A program made the position numbers and the translations under genes. The notes under the pieces are model-generated. The model worked only from the letters and a program-made list of their open reading frames with translations. It was not told where the DNA came from and ran no database searches. A stretch of 5,905 nucleotides of DNA from Acetobacteraceae bacterium (GTDB lineage Bacteria; Pseudomonadota; Alphaproteobacteria; Acetobacterales; Acetobacteraceae): contig CANFIE010000260.1 in assembly GCA_947446625.1 (NCBI GenBank), forward strand, positions 1 to 5,905. The letters are read 5' to 3'. Numbering within the stretch: the stretch's first letter is position 1; each line of letters begins with the position of its first letter. This document shows, in pieces, positions 1 through 4,784 of the stretch.

Positions 1-440
1 CCCGGATTGGCCCGCGCCCAGGCCAGGAAGCCCGCCACGTCGCGCAGCGGCGAGGCCGCCGGCACCACCATCAGCAGCGGCGTCACCGAAGGGATGGCCA
101 CCGCCACCACGCTGCGCAGCGGGTCGTAGGGTGGGTTGGGCAGCATTTGCGGCACAATGGTCAGCGGGCCGCTGGCATTCAGCGTCAACGTATAGCCATC
201 GGCGGGGGCGCGGGCACCGGCCTCGGTGCCGATAACGCCGCTGGCGCCGGCCCGGTTTTCCACCGTAACCGTTTGGCCCAGCGTGGTTTGCAGGTGCTGC
301 GCCAGCACCCGGGCCAGGGCGTCGGTGCCGCCACCGGGTGGGAAGGGCACGATCATCCGAATGGCGCGCTCCGGCCATTCCGCCCGGGCGGGGGCCACCA
401 GGGCGGCCAGGCTGGCCAAGGCAAGCAGCAAGCGACGCAT
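1..440 (-). CDS. TctC/Bug-family periplasmic solute-binding protein, N-terminal part (cut by window edge)
   Basis: Reading leftward from the ATG at 440-438 gives 146 codons open to the window edge; the C-terminal half lies outside. Residues 1-20 form a signal peptide (MRR, a Leu/Ala core, then an APARA cleavage-type end). The mature start then shows family hallmarks: an IRMIVPFPPGGGTD loop (27-40), GQTVTVENRAGASG (55-68), an APADGYTL segment (78-85) and a PPYDPLRS segment (103-110). Known for the family: extracytoplasmic receptors that bind carboxylates or similar small solutes, some feeding TctAB transporters and many orphan. A GGAGGG ribosome site (minus strand, 452-447) lies 6 bases before the ATG. 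It follows another tctC-type gene after a 63-base gap with no strong terminator, so it is probably the last visible gene of the cupin-led operon. The ligand is unknown. Confidence 0.9.
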   Translation of the reverse strand, partial: MRRLLLALASLAALVAPARAEWPERAIRMIVPFPPGGGTDALARVLAQHLQTTLGQTVTVENRAGASGVIGTEAGARAPADGYTLTLNASGPLTIVPQMLPNPPYDPLRSVVAVAIPSVTPLLMVVPAASPLRDVAGFLAWARANP

Positions 441-503
441 GCGAAACCCTCCGTCTCGCGACCATCCTGCCGCCGGTGGCCCCTGGGGTAAAGCAGGGCC
501 TGC

Positions 504-1451
504 CTATTCGGCAGTTATTCCCGCCTCGCGGATAACCCTGGCCCAGCGCGCCCGCTCGCCATTCACCAGCCCGGCGAATTGCTCGGCCGGGCCGCCCTTG
601 GGTTCCAACTCCTGCCGCGCCAGCACCTGTTTCACGCCGGGCTCCTCCAGCATGGCGTTCAGCTCGGCATTCAGCCGCAGCACGGCAGCGGCCGACATGC
701 CCGCCGGCCCCAGCAGGCCGAACCACACTTCCATCTCCAGCCCGGGGAAGCCGGCCTCGGCCATGGTGGGCACTTGCGGCGCCTGGGTGCTGCGGCGTTC
801 CTGTGCCACGGCCAGCAGCCGCACCCGGCCATCGGCGGCCAGCGGCACAGCGGCGTTCACCGGCACGAACATGGCCGCCACCCGCCCGGCGGAAAGGTCC
901 GGCAGGGCGCCGGCACTGCCGCGATAGGGCACGTGGTTGGCCTGGGTGCCGGTGCGCTGGGCAAACAGCGCCATGGCCAGATGTTGCGGGCTGCCCACGC
1001 CGGGCGAGCCATAATCCACCCCGCCCGGCCTGGCGCGCAGCAGGGCGACGAAGCCCGCCACATCCTGCGCCGGCACATCGGTGTGCACGCACAGCGCCAT
1101 GCCCACGCTGGCCAGGTGGATGATGGGCGCGAAGTCGCTCACCGGGTCATAGGGCAGGCTGGGCAGCAGGCTGGGGGTGGTGACGAAGGTGTTGGTGGTG
1201 ACCAGCAGGGTATGGCCATCACCATGCGCCCGGGCCACTGCCTGGGTGGCGATAACCCCGCTGCCGCCCACGCGATTCTCCACCGCCGCCGGCATGTTGC
1301 GGCTGCGGCGCAGATGCTCGGCGGTCAGCCGCGCCAGGGTATCAATGCTGGTGCCGGGCGAGAACGGCACCAGGATGGTCACCGCCCGGTCCTGCGCCCG
1401 TGCTATGGCGGGCACGGCCAAGGCGGCGGCAAGCAGCCCGCGCCGCCTCAT
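504..1451 (-). CDS. TctC/Bug-family periplasmic solute-binding protein
   Basis: The product has 315 residues, the normal size for the tripartite tricarboxylate transporter receptor family. Residues 1-19 are a signal peptide ending ARA, with maturation probably just before or after Q20. Family landmarks occur in order: ILVPFSPGTSID (26-37), AVENRVGGSGVIATQ (56-70), GDGHTLL (77-83), PYDPVSDFAPI (100-110), DYGSPGVGSPQHLA (146-159), HVPYRG (173-178), QAPQVPTMAEAGFPG (223-237), a WFGLLGPAG segment (243-251) and a C-terminal RWARVIREAGI (302-312). The start ATG overlaps the cupin stop codon as ATGA and has no clear ribosome site of its own, implying translational coupling to the cupin gene. The first ligand loop reads SPGTSID rather than PPGGGTD as in the downstream paralogue, so the two may differ in specificity; that is inference. 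No tctA or tctB is nearby. Confidence 0.93.
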   Translation of the reverse strand: MRRRGLLAAALAVPAIARAQDRAVTILVPFSPGTSIDTLARLTAEHLRRSRNMPAAVENRVGGSGVIATQAVARAHGDGHTLLVTTNTFVTTPSLLPSLPYDPVSDFAPIIHLASVGMALCVHTDVPAQDVAGFVALLRARPGGVDYGSPGVGSPQHLAMALFAQRTGTQANHVPYRGSAGALPDLSAGRVAAMFVPVNAAVPLAADGRVRLLAVAQERRSTQAPQVPTMAEAGFPGLEMEVWFGLLGPAGMSAAAVLRLNAELNAMLEEPGVKQVLARQELEPKGGPAEQFAGLVNGERARWARVIREAGITAE

Positions 1452-1999
1452 GGCGCGAAGTGCGGGTGTTCCACCGCATCCACCAGCACGAAGGCGATGC
1501 GGCAGGTTTCGGTGCCGCGGTTGACCCAGGCGTGGTTGGTGGCCTGCTGCACCATCACATCGCCGGCCTTCATGTGCACTTCGCTGTCATCCAGCAGCAT
1601 GTCGATCTCGCCGCTCAGCACCAGGGCGTAGTCCACGCTTTTGGTCCGGTGCATGAAGGCGTGGCGGGCGCCCTCGGCGTGGCTGGCATCCTTCAGCCCC
1701 ATGGCTTTCAGCATCGCCTCGCGGTCATGCACCTTGCCGCCCTCGGGCGGAAAATCCACCACGCGGAAAATGGTGCCATTCGCCGGTGGGGCGGTGCCGA
1801 TCTCGCGCGCCGCACGGTCGGTGCCGGTGTTGATGTTGGCCGGGCTTTCATCGGTCACCCAGACCAGATGGCTGACAAAGCCGCCCACCGGCCGCACCTT
1901 CACGTTGGGGGTTGGGCTGTCCTGCAGCACCACCGCCTTTCCGTTGGCGTCATGCCCCGTGACAATGCGGCGAATTCCCAATGGCGTCGGTCCGGACAT
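1448..1999 (-). CDS. Cupin-domain protein, first gene of a TctC operon
   Basis: The product has 183 residues and no signal peptide, so it is probably cytoplasmic. The start at 1999 was chosen because a GGGAGG ribosome site (minus strand, 2011-2006) sits 6 bases upstream; a longer reading from 2065 would run through that site and the spacer. A single conserved beta-barrel lies in the C-terminal half. Motif 1 spans H117 to G130 (H-x-T-x3-D-x6-G, then E131). Motif 2 spans G146 to N160, with H156 and N160 (H-x3-N). Compared with the classic G-x5-HxH-x3,4-E-x6-G pattern, the second His is Thr119 and the Glu is Asp123, so the usual metal site is incomplete. Residues 1-80 contain a less typical region that may form a second barrel. 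Related cupins commonly sit beside catabolic and transport genes, but the substrate or effector is unknown. Its stop overlaps the next tctC start by 4 bases. Confidence 0.85.
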   Translation of the reverse strand: MSGPTPLGIRRIVTGHDANGKAVVLQDSPTPNVKVRPVGGFVSHLVWVTDESPANINTGTDRAAREIGTAPPANGTIFRVVDFPPEGGKVHDREAMLKAMGLKDASHAEGARHAFMHRTKSVDYALVLSGEIDMLLDDSEVHMKAGDVMVQQATNHAWVNRGTETCRIAFVLVDAVEHPHFAP

Positions 2000-2085
2000 C
2001 TGCAGCCTCCCTGTTGCGGCAAAGGTTGGCAGTTTCGCGCCCAGCGGCCAAGCTTGCCGCAACAATAAATCAGGGAGGCTCCATC
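2000..2085. promoter_or_regulatory. Divergent control region between the cupin operon and a tctC gene
   Basis: This 86-base spacer must hold both divergent promoters unless transcription enters from further away. Each gene has a strong ribosome site: AGGGAGG at 2072-2078 for the plus gene (7 bases before ATG) and GGGAGG on the minus strand at 2011-2006 for the cupin gene (6 bases before ATG). Two 9-base dyads, TTGCGGCAA (2014-2022) and TTGCCGCAA (2054-2062), lie 40 bp centre to centre, near four helical turns. They are plausible operators for a shared regulator, whose family cannot be named. No convincing -35/-10 pair was found by eye; TTGGCA at 2026-2031 is the only -35-like hexamer and lacks a good partner. 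Confidence 0.55.
2004..2080. repeat. Interrupted inverted repeat carrying both ribosome sites and both dyads
   Basis: The left arm is AGCCTCCCTG followed directly by TTGCGGCAA (2004-2022). The right arm is TTGCCGCAA (2054-2062), an extra CAATAAAT (2063-2070), then CAGGGAGGCT (2071-2080). Apart from that 8-base insertion the arms are exact reverse complements over 19 positions. The leader of one gene is therefore a mirrored copy of the leader of the other. Confidence 0.85.
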
Positions 2086-3057
2086 ATGCCCACCAAACGC
2101 GGCCTGCTTGCCAGCCTGCTGGCGCTGCCGGCGCTGGCCCAACCGGCGGCGAACCCCTGGCTGCCCAGCCGCAGCATTCGGCTGGTGGTGCCGTTTCCGC
2201 CCGGTGGGGTGATAGACCTGCTGGCCCGTCTGCTGGCCGAGGCCCTGCCGCCCAAGCTGGGCCAGGCCGTGGTGGTGGAAAACCTGCCTGGTGCCGGCAC
2301 CATTGTGGGCGCCCAGGCGGTGCAGCGGGCGGCGCCCGATGGCCATACCTGGCTGATGCCCACCTCCACCACCTTCGCCGTGGTACCCAGCCTGCACCGC
2401 ACCCCGCCCTTCAACCCGGCGCGGGACTTCACCGCCATCAGCCTGCTGGCCGCCACCACCTTCGCCCTGGTGGTGCGCAGCGGAGACGGCCCGAAGACGC
2501 TGCCGGAGTTCATCGCCCGGGCCAAGGCCGCCGCCGGGCGCACCAGCTTCGGCACCTCCGGCCCCGGCACGCCGCACCATGTGGGGTTTGAGCTGTTCAA
2601 GCAGCGCGCCGGCTTCGAGGCGACGCATGTGCCCTATCGCGGTGCGGCGGCGGCGGTGACGGATTTGCTCGGCGGGCGGATTGACGTGATGATCGCCGAC
2701 CTCCCGCCAGCCATCGAGCATATCCGCGCCGGCACGCTGCGCCCGCTGGCGGTGACCAACCGCGAGCGGCTGAAGGTGCTGCCCGAGGTGGCGACGCTGA
2801 TCGAGCAGGGGTTTCCGGGCTGCGAGGCGCCGGGCTGGGTGGGGCTGGCGGCGCCGGCCGGGCTGCCGGAGCCGGTGGCGCAGTCGCTCGCCGGCACCAT
2901 TCTGGCGACGCTGCGGGAGCCAGCCTGGCTGGCGCGGGTGGAGGCGCTGGCGCTGCTGCCGGACTTCCGCGACCACGCCGCCTTCAGCCGCTACATCCCC
3001 GAGGAGATTGCCCGCTGGGCGCCGGTCATCCACGCTTCTGGCGCGCGGGCCGATTAG
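2086..3057 (+). CDS. TctC/Bug-family periplasmic solute-binding protein (divergent copy)
   Basis: The product has 323 residues. The ATG at 2086 was chosen because AGGGAGG lies 7 bases upstream and a signal peptide begins there (MPTKRG, then a Leu/Ala core, ending near ALAQPAA at 16-22); an in-frame ATG at 1981 would read through the control region. Landmarks: IRLVVPFPPGGVID (31-44), GQAVVVENLPGAGTIVGAQ (59-77), APDGHTW (83-89), PPFNPARDF (107-115), SFGTSGPGTPHH (154-165), HVPYRGA (181-187), DLLGGRIDVM (193-202), a GFPG-containing segment (242-245), GLAAPAGLPEP (253-263) and a C-terminal ARWAPVIHASG (309-319). It belongs to the same fold family as the two minus-strand genes but is clearly diverged from both. 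The mirrored leader suggests co-regulation with the cupin operon. The ligand is unknown. It ends just before a perfect hairpin. Confidence 0.93.
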   Translation: MPTKRGLLASLLALPALAQPAANPWLPSRSIRLVVPFPPGGVIDLLARLLAEALPPKLGQAVVVENLPGAGTIVGAQAVQRAAPDGHTWLMPTSTTFAVVPSLHRTPPFNPARDFTAISLLAATTFALVVRSGDGPKTLPEFIARAKAAAGRTSFGTSGPGTPHHVGFELFKQRAGFEATHVPYRGAAAAVTDLLGGRIDVMIADLPPAIEHIRAGTLRPLAVTNRERLKVLPEVATLIEQGFPGCEAPGWVGLAAPAGLPEPVAQSLAGTILATLREPAWLARVEALALLPDFRDHAAFSRYIPEEIARWAPVIHASGARAD

Positions 3058-3125
3058 AGTAATATCCGTTCTGATGGAATCATCAGAACGGATATTTTGC
3101 TCTAGTTTCAAATGGTTATAGAGTA
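3055..3125. repeat. Small palindromic element with TAGAG/CTCTA ends and a flanking direct repeat
   Basis: Outside the perfect 16-bp stem the pairing resumes: TAGAG (3055-3059) is complementary to CTCTA (3100-3104), with a 1-base versus 3-base mismatch between. This gives a roughly 50-bp imperfect palindrome whose first three bases are the tctC stop codon. The heptamer TAGAGTA occurs at 3055-3061 and again at 3119-3125. The composition is AT-richer than the neighbouring genes. It could be a short interspersed palindrome or a miniature mobile element; from memory, alphaproteobacterial spacers hold palindromes of similar style, but that was not checked. Confidence 0.4.
3061..3098 (+). terminator. 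Probable intrinsic terminator of the divergent tctC gene
   Basis: AATATCCGTTCTGATG (3061-3076) and its exact reverse complement (3081-3096) form a perfect 16-bp stem with a 4-base GAAT loop, starting 3 bases after the tctC stop. The stem runs into a short T run (3095-3098). The tract is short and the stem unusually AT-rich for this genome, so it may also be a repeat element serving as a terminator. Confidence 0.65.
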
Positions 3126-3129
3126 CGAA

Positions 3130-3149
3130 ATGCGCCCATCAGGGCGCAT
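3130..3149 (-). terminator. Probable terminator of the NDUFA12-mlaD-DUF2155 operon
   Basis: ATGCGCCC (3130-3137) and GGGCGCAT (3142-3149) form an 8-bp GC-rich stem with a 4-base loop. Read on the minus strand it lies 16 bases past the DUF2155 stop and is followed by only two T before CG, so the T tract is weak. GTAC sits just outside both arms and could extend the stem. The plus-strand exit has no T run, so it is assigned to the minus strand. Confidence 0.55.
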
Positions 3150-3165
3150 AGTACGCTAAATCGGC

Positions 3166-3531
3166 TCACCGGCAGGCGAGGATCCGCACGTCGTACACCG
3201 GGTGTTCCAGCATGTTCGCCGCCGGGGCATTGGCGAACATCCAGCCGCGGAACACGCTGCGGCGCTCGGGCGGTTGCCGGCTGTCGGCAATCTCCATCCA
3301 GGCCAGGGCGTCGGGCACCTCGTCGGCCGGGCGGGCGTTGCAGGTGCGCACGGTAATGCTGAGCGTGCCGAAATTGGCTGGCTGGTTCAGCCCGGTGCGC
3401 AGCACGGAAACCCGCGCCGTCACCTTGTCCAGCACCTGCACCTCGGCCTGGGATTTCGGCTGCCATTCGCCGGCCTGGGCAAATGCCAGGGCTGGGGCCA
3501 GCAGCGCGGCCAGCAGCAACAGCACCCTCAT
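3166..3531 (-). CDS. Secreted DUF2155-family protein
   Basis: The product has 121 residues, close to full length for this alphaproteobacterial family of unknown function. A signal peptide (1-19, MRV then a Leu/Ala core, ending AFAQ) points to the periplasm. Family landmarks are VLDKVTARV (33-41), FGTLSITVRTC (54-64) and the diagnostic FRGWMFANAPAANMLEHPVYD (94-114). C64 and C120 are the only cysteines and could form a disulfide in the periplasm; that is inference. Its ATG overlaps the stop of the small upstream gene as ATGA, so it is translated as part of the NDUFA12-mlaD operon. It is the last gene before the terminator hairpin. From memory, DUF2155 genes are often found near NDUFA12-like genes in alphaproteobacteria, which fits here. 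No biochemical role is known to me. Confidence 0.9.
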   Translation of the reverse strand: MRVLLLLAALLAPALAFAQAGEWQPKSQAEVQVLDKVTARVSVLRTGLNQPANFGTLSITVRTCNARPADEVPDALAWMEIADSRQPPERRSVFRGWMFANAPAANMLEHPVYDVRILACR

Positions 3532-3746
3532 GCCTTCACCCGGGGGCTGGGCAGGCTCGCCACCAGATCATTCAGTATCTGCCGCATCGCGGCCTCATCC
3601 ACGCCCATCAGCACCGCATCCTCAAAGGCATCGCGCAGCACCTGCGCCGCCTCGGCGTGGTTCTCCGCCAGCATTTTGAGTTTTTCACGGCAGGAAAGCG
3701 GCTGGCCATCGCGCCCCGGCCAGTTGGCGGGGGGTTCCATGCTCAT
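3528..3746 (-). CDS. Conserved-looking 72-residue protein of unknown function
   Basis: I do not recognise a named family. The product is a small acidic, mostly helical protein without signal peptide or membrane segment. The N-terminus (MSMEPPANWPGRDG) is Pro/Gly-rich, followed by LSCREKL (18-24), a probable helix with ENHAEAAQVLRDAFEDAVLM (28-47) and a second helix GVDEAAMRQILNDLVASL (48-65). The reading is supported by 4-base ATGA overlaps on both sides (with mlaD at 3743-3746 and DUF2155 at 3528-3531), which is hard to explain unless the frame is translated. There is no clear ribosome site, so translation probably depends on coupling from mlaD. Met3 is an alternative start. It may be a partner of an operon neighbour; that is a guess from position only. 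Confidence 0.75.
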   Translation of the reverse strand: MSMEPPANWPGRDGQPLSCREKLKMLAENHAEAAQVLRDAFEDAVLMGVDEAAMRQILNDLVASLPSPRVKA

Positions 3747-4261
3747 CGGGCGGGCGGCGCCGGGCTGGGCGCGGCGGGGGCCGGGGCGGCTTGCGGCTGG
3801 CTGGTATTCATTTGCGTGGCCGAGAAGATGAAGCGCCCGAGCAGGGATTCCAGCGAGACGCTGCCCTGAGTTTCAGTAATGCGCCCGCCACTGGCGAGCA
3901 CCCGGTCTGCCCCGCCCGGCACCAGCGAGACATACTTGCCGCCCAGCAAACCCTCAGAGGTGATTTCGGCTGAGGTATCGGCAGGCAGCTTCAGCGTCGC
4001 ATCCACGTTGATGGTCACTTCGGCGGCGAAGCTCTGGGTATCAATCCGCAGGCCGGTAACGGTGCCCACCTTCACCCCGGCAATCCGCACATCGGCGCCG
4101 TTGTTCAGGCCGTCGATCTTGTCGAACCGCGCGGTCAGCACCAGGCCGGTGGTGCTGCCCCCGGCACGGCCGCTGTGCAGCATGGCATAGGCCAGGAACA
4201 GCGCGGCCACCGCCAGCACGGCGGCGCCGGTGAACAACTCAGCCAGGCTGCGCTTCTGCAT
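3743..4261 (-). CDS. mlaD: MlaD-type MCE-domain protein of outer-membrane lipid asymmetry transport
   Basis: The product has 172 residues, near the usual MlaD size. A single N-terminal membrane anchor (about 8-27) is followed by one MCE domain (about 38-118), with the typical ARFDKIDGLNNGADVRIAGV stretch (44-63) leading into KVGTVTG, then SAEITSEGLLGGKYVSLVPG (98-116). Known for the family: MlaD forms a periplasmic ring on the MlaFEDB inner-membrane ABC complex and moves phospholipids between inner and outer membrane. The tail (about 155-172) is a low-complexity Ala/Pro stretch, probably disordered. Neither mlaF nor mlaE is in the window, so this copy sits apart from the canonical cluster, at least on this side. 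It starts 5 bases after the NDUFA12-like stop with no strong ribosome site, and its stop overlaps the next gene as ATGA. Confidence 0.93.
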   Translation of the reverse strand: MQKRSLAELFTGAAVLAVAALFLAYAMLHSGRAGGSTTGLVLTARFDKIDGLNNGADVRIAGVKVGTVTGLRIDTQSFAAEVTINVDATLKLPADTSAEITSEGLLGGKYVSLVPGGADRVLASGGRITETQGSVSLESLLGRFIFSATQMNTSQPQAAPAPAAPSPAPPAR

Positions 4262-4266
4262 GGCGT

Positions 4267-4623
4267 TCAGCTACCCGGGGTCCAGGCTTCGTAGTCGGCC
4301 GGGCTGGCGGCGCGCTTGCCGCCATTGGCCCCCGCCGGGCGCCAGGCCAGCGCCGTGCCGGTGGGGTTGGGGCGATGCTGAGCCTGCCAGGGGTAAAGCT
4401 GCTTTTCGGGCAGGGGCGCATCCGTGGTGTGGTGCAGCCAGCCATGCCATTCCGGCGGCACCATGGTGGAATCAGTGCCACCCTTGGCATACAGCGCCCA
4501 GCGGCGCTTGCGGCCGTATCCGCCCGGCTGGTTGGCCCGGCTTTCATAATACTGGTTGCCGAAGCGGTCGGTGCCGATCTTGCGGCCGCTGAAGCGCACG
4601 CAGAGCCGAAACAGGAAGGACAT
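4267..4623 (-). CDS. NDUFA12-like (B17.2) NADH:ubiquinone oxidoreductase accessory subunit
   Basis: The product has 118 residues. The start at 4623 (MSFLFRLCVRFSG) was chosen because the family begins close to the KIGTDRFGNQYYE motif (15-27); a GTG reading from 4707 would add 28 unrelated residues and run through regulatory-looking sequence. A second signature is EWHGWLHHTTDAP (58-70), followed by a Pro-rich KQLYPW segment (74-79) and a polar C-terminal tail. Known: NDUFA12 is an accessory subunit of mitochondrial complex I and of alphaproteobacterial complex I, sitting near the hydrophilic-membrane arm junction. A weak AGGTG ribosome site (minus strand, 4632-4628) lies 4 bases before the ATG. 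It is the first gene of a four-gene operon with mlaD, an unknown small gene and DUF2155, and it diverges from the reductase-like gene. Confidence 0.92.
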   Translation of the reverse strand: MSFLFRLCVRFSGRKIGTDRFGNQYYESRANQPGGYGRKRRWALYAKGGTDSTMVPPEWHGWLHHTTDAPLPEKQLYPWQAQHRPNPTGTALAWRPAGANGGKRAASPADYEAWTPGS

Positions 4624-4699
4624 GGGACACCTGAAGGTGAAGCTGAGCCAGAAGCAGGGCGGACAATCGCACAGCCGCGCGCCCGGTGCAAAGCCGGTG

Positions 4700-4708
4700 T
4701 TGTCCACA
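4700..4708 (+). promoter_or_regulatory. DnaA-box-like site
   Basis: TTGTCCACA differs at one position from the classic TTATCCACA DnaA box, and this form is common in GC-rich genomes. It overlaps the first NrdR-like site by 5 bases. A single 9-mer can occur by chance, so binding is not established. Confidence 0.4.
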
Positions 4709-4719
4709 GGATATTGCGT
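4704..4719. promoter_or_regulatory. Candidate NrdR box 1
   Basis: CCACAGGATATTGCGT matches 12 of 16 positions of the palindromic NrdR consensus as I recall it (ACACWATATATWGTGT). NrdR is the bacterial repressor of ribonucleotide reductase genes, and the plus-strand gene that follows resembles NrdJ. The site starts 81 bases before its ATG. Confidence 0.4.
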
Positions 4720-4720
4720 C

Positions 4721-4781
4721 CCAAGCCGGCCCTACCCACTAAATGCGGCTTCCCGGCCCCGGGCAGGCTGGGTAGGCTTGG
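4721..4781. repeat. Bulged inverted repeat just upstream of the reductase-like gene
   Basis: CCAAG (4721-4725) plus CCTACCCA (4731-4738) pair with TGGGTAGG (4769-4776) plus CTTGG (4777-4781), leaving a 5-base CCGGC bulge and a 30-base loop that itself holds CCCGG/CCGGG (4752-4763). The right arm ends 3 bases before the ATG, so an RNA hairpin here would cover the start region. Confidence 0.55.
4736..4751. promoter_or_regulatory. Candidate NrdR box 2 (degenerate)
   Basis: CCACTAAATGCGGCTT matches 9 of 16 consensus positions, mostly in its left half (CCACTAAAT). It lies exactly 32 bp from box 1, near three helical turns, the type of spacing known for paired NrdR boxes. On its own it would not be called. 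Confidence 0.25.
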
Positions 4782-4784
4782 GCC

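Larger units (their letters stand above)
4624..4784. promoter_or_regulatory. Divergent control region between the NDUFA12 operon and the reductase-like gene
   Basis: This 161-base spacer must serve both operons. It contains a DnaA-box-like 9-mer (4700-4708), two NrdR-box-like sites (4704-4719 and 4736-4751) and a bulged inverted repeat (4721-4781). No convincing sigma-70 -35/-10 pair was found by eye on either strand; GATATT (4710-4715) is the nearest -10-like hexamer. The stretch 4624-4699 shows nothing distinct apart from the NDUFA12 ribosome site. Confidence 0.55.

Noticed and set aside
493..503. GCAGG-G-CCTGC palindrome between the two minus-strand tctC genes
   Set aside because: A one-base loop cannot form a hairpin and no T run follows; probably chance.
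579..1631. 350-codon open frame on the plus strand
   Set aside because: Antisense to the well-supported tctC gene; His/Gly/Gln-rich translation lacking motifs.
2049..2056. CAAGCTTG 8-base palindrome in the divergent spacer
   Set aside because: Short, does not extend outward, and partly overlaps the right dyad; no independent support.
2000..2065. Longer start for the cupin protein (22 extra residues)
   Set aside because: It would read through the cupin gene's own strong ribosome site and the dyad; the ATG at 1999 has ideal spacing.
1981..2085. Longer start for the plus-strand tctC gene (35 extra residues)
   Set aside because: It would bury the signal peptide internally and overlap the cupin coding start; the ATG at 2086 has a ribosome site and begins a clean signal peptide.
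1900..3111. 403-codon open frame on the minus strand
   Set aside because: Antisense to the plus-strand tctC gene and running through the divergent control region and the terminator; Arg/Gly/Gln-rich with no family features.
4624..4707. GTG-initiated 28-residue N-terminal extension of the NDUFA12-like protein
   Set aside because: The Cys-rich extension has no family counterpart, and the DNA overlaps the DnaA/NrdR-like sites; the ATG at 4623 matches the family N-terminus.
4624..4784. Cobalamin riboswitch ahead of the NrdJ-like gene
   Set aside because: The 161-base spacer is shared with a divergent promoter, is too short for a typical cobalamin riboswitch, and no B12-box-like core was recognised.
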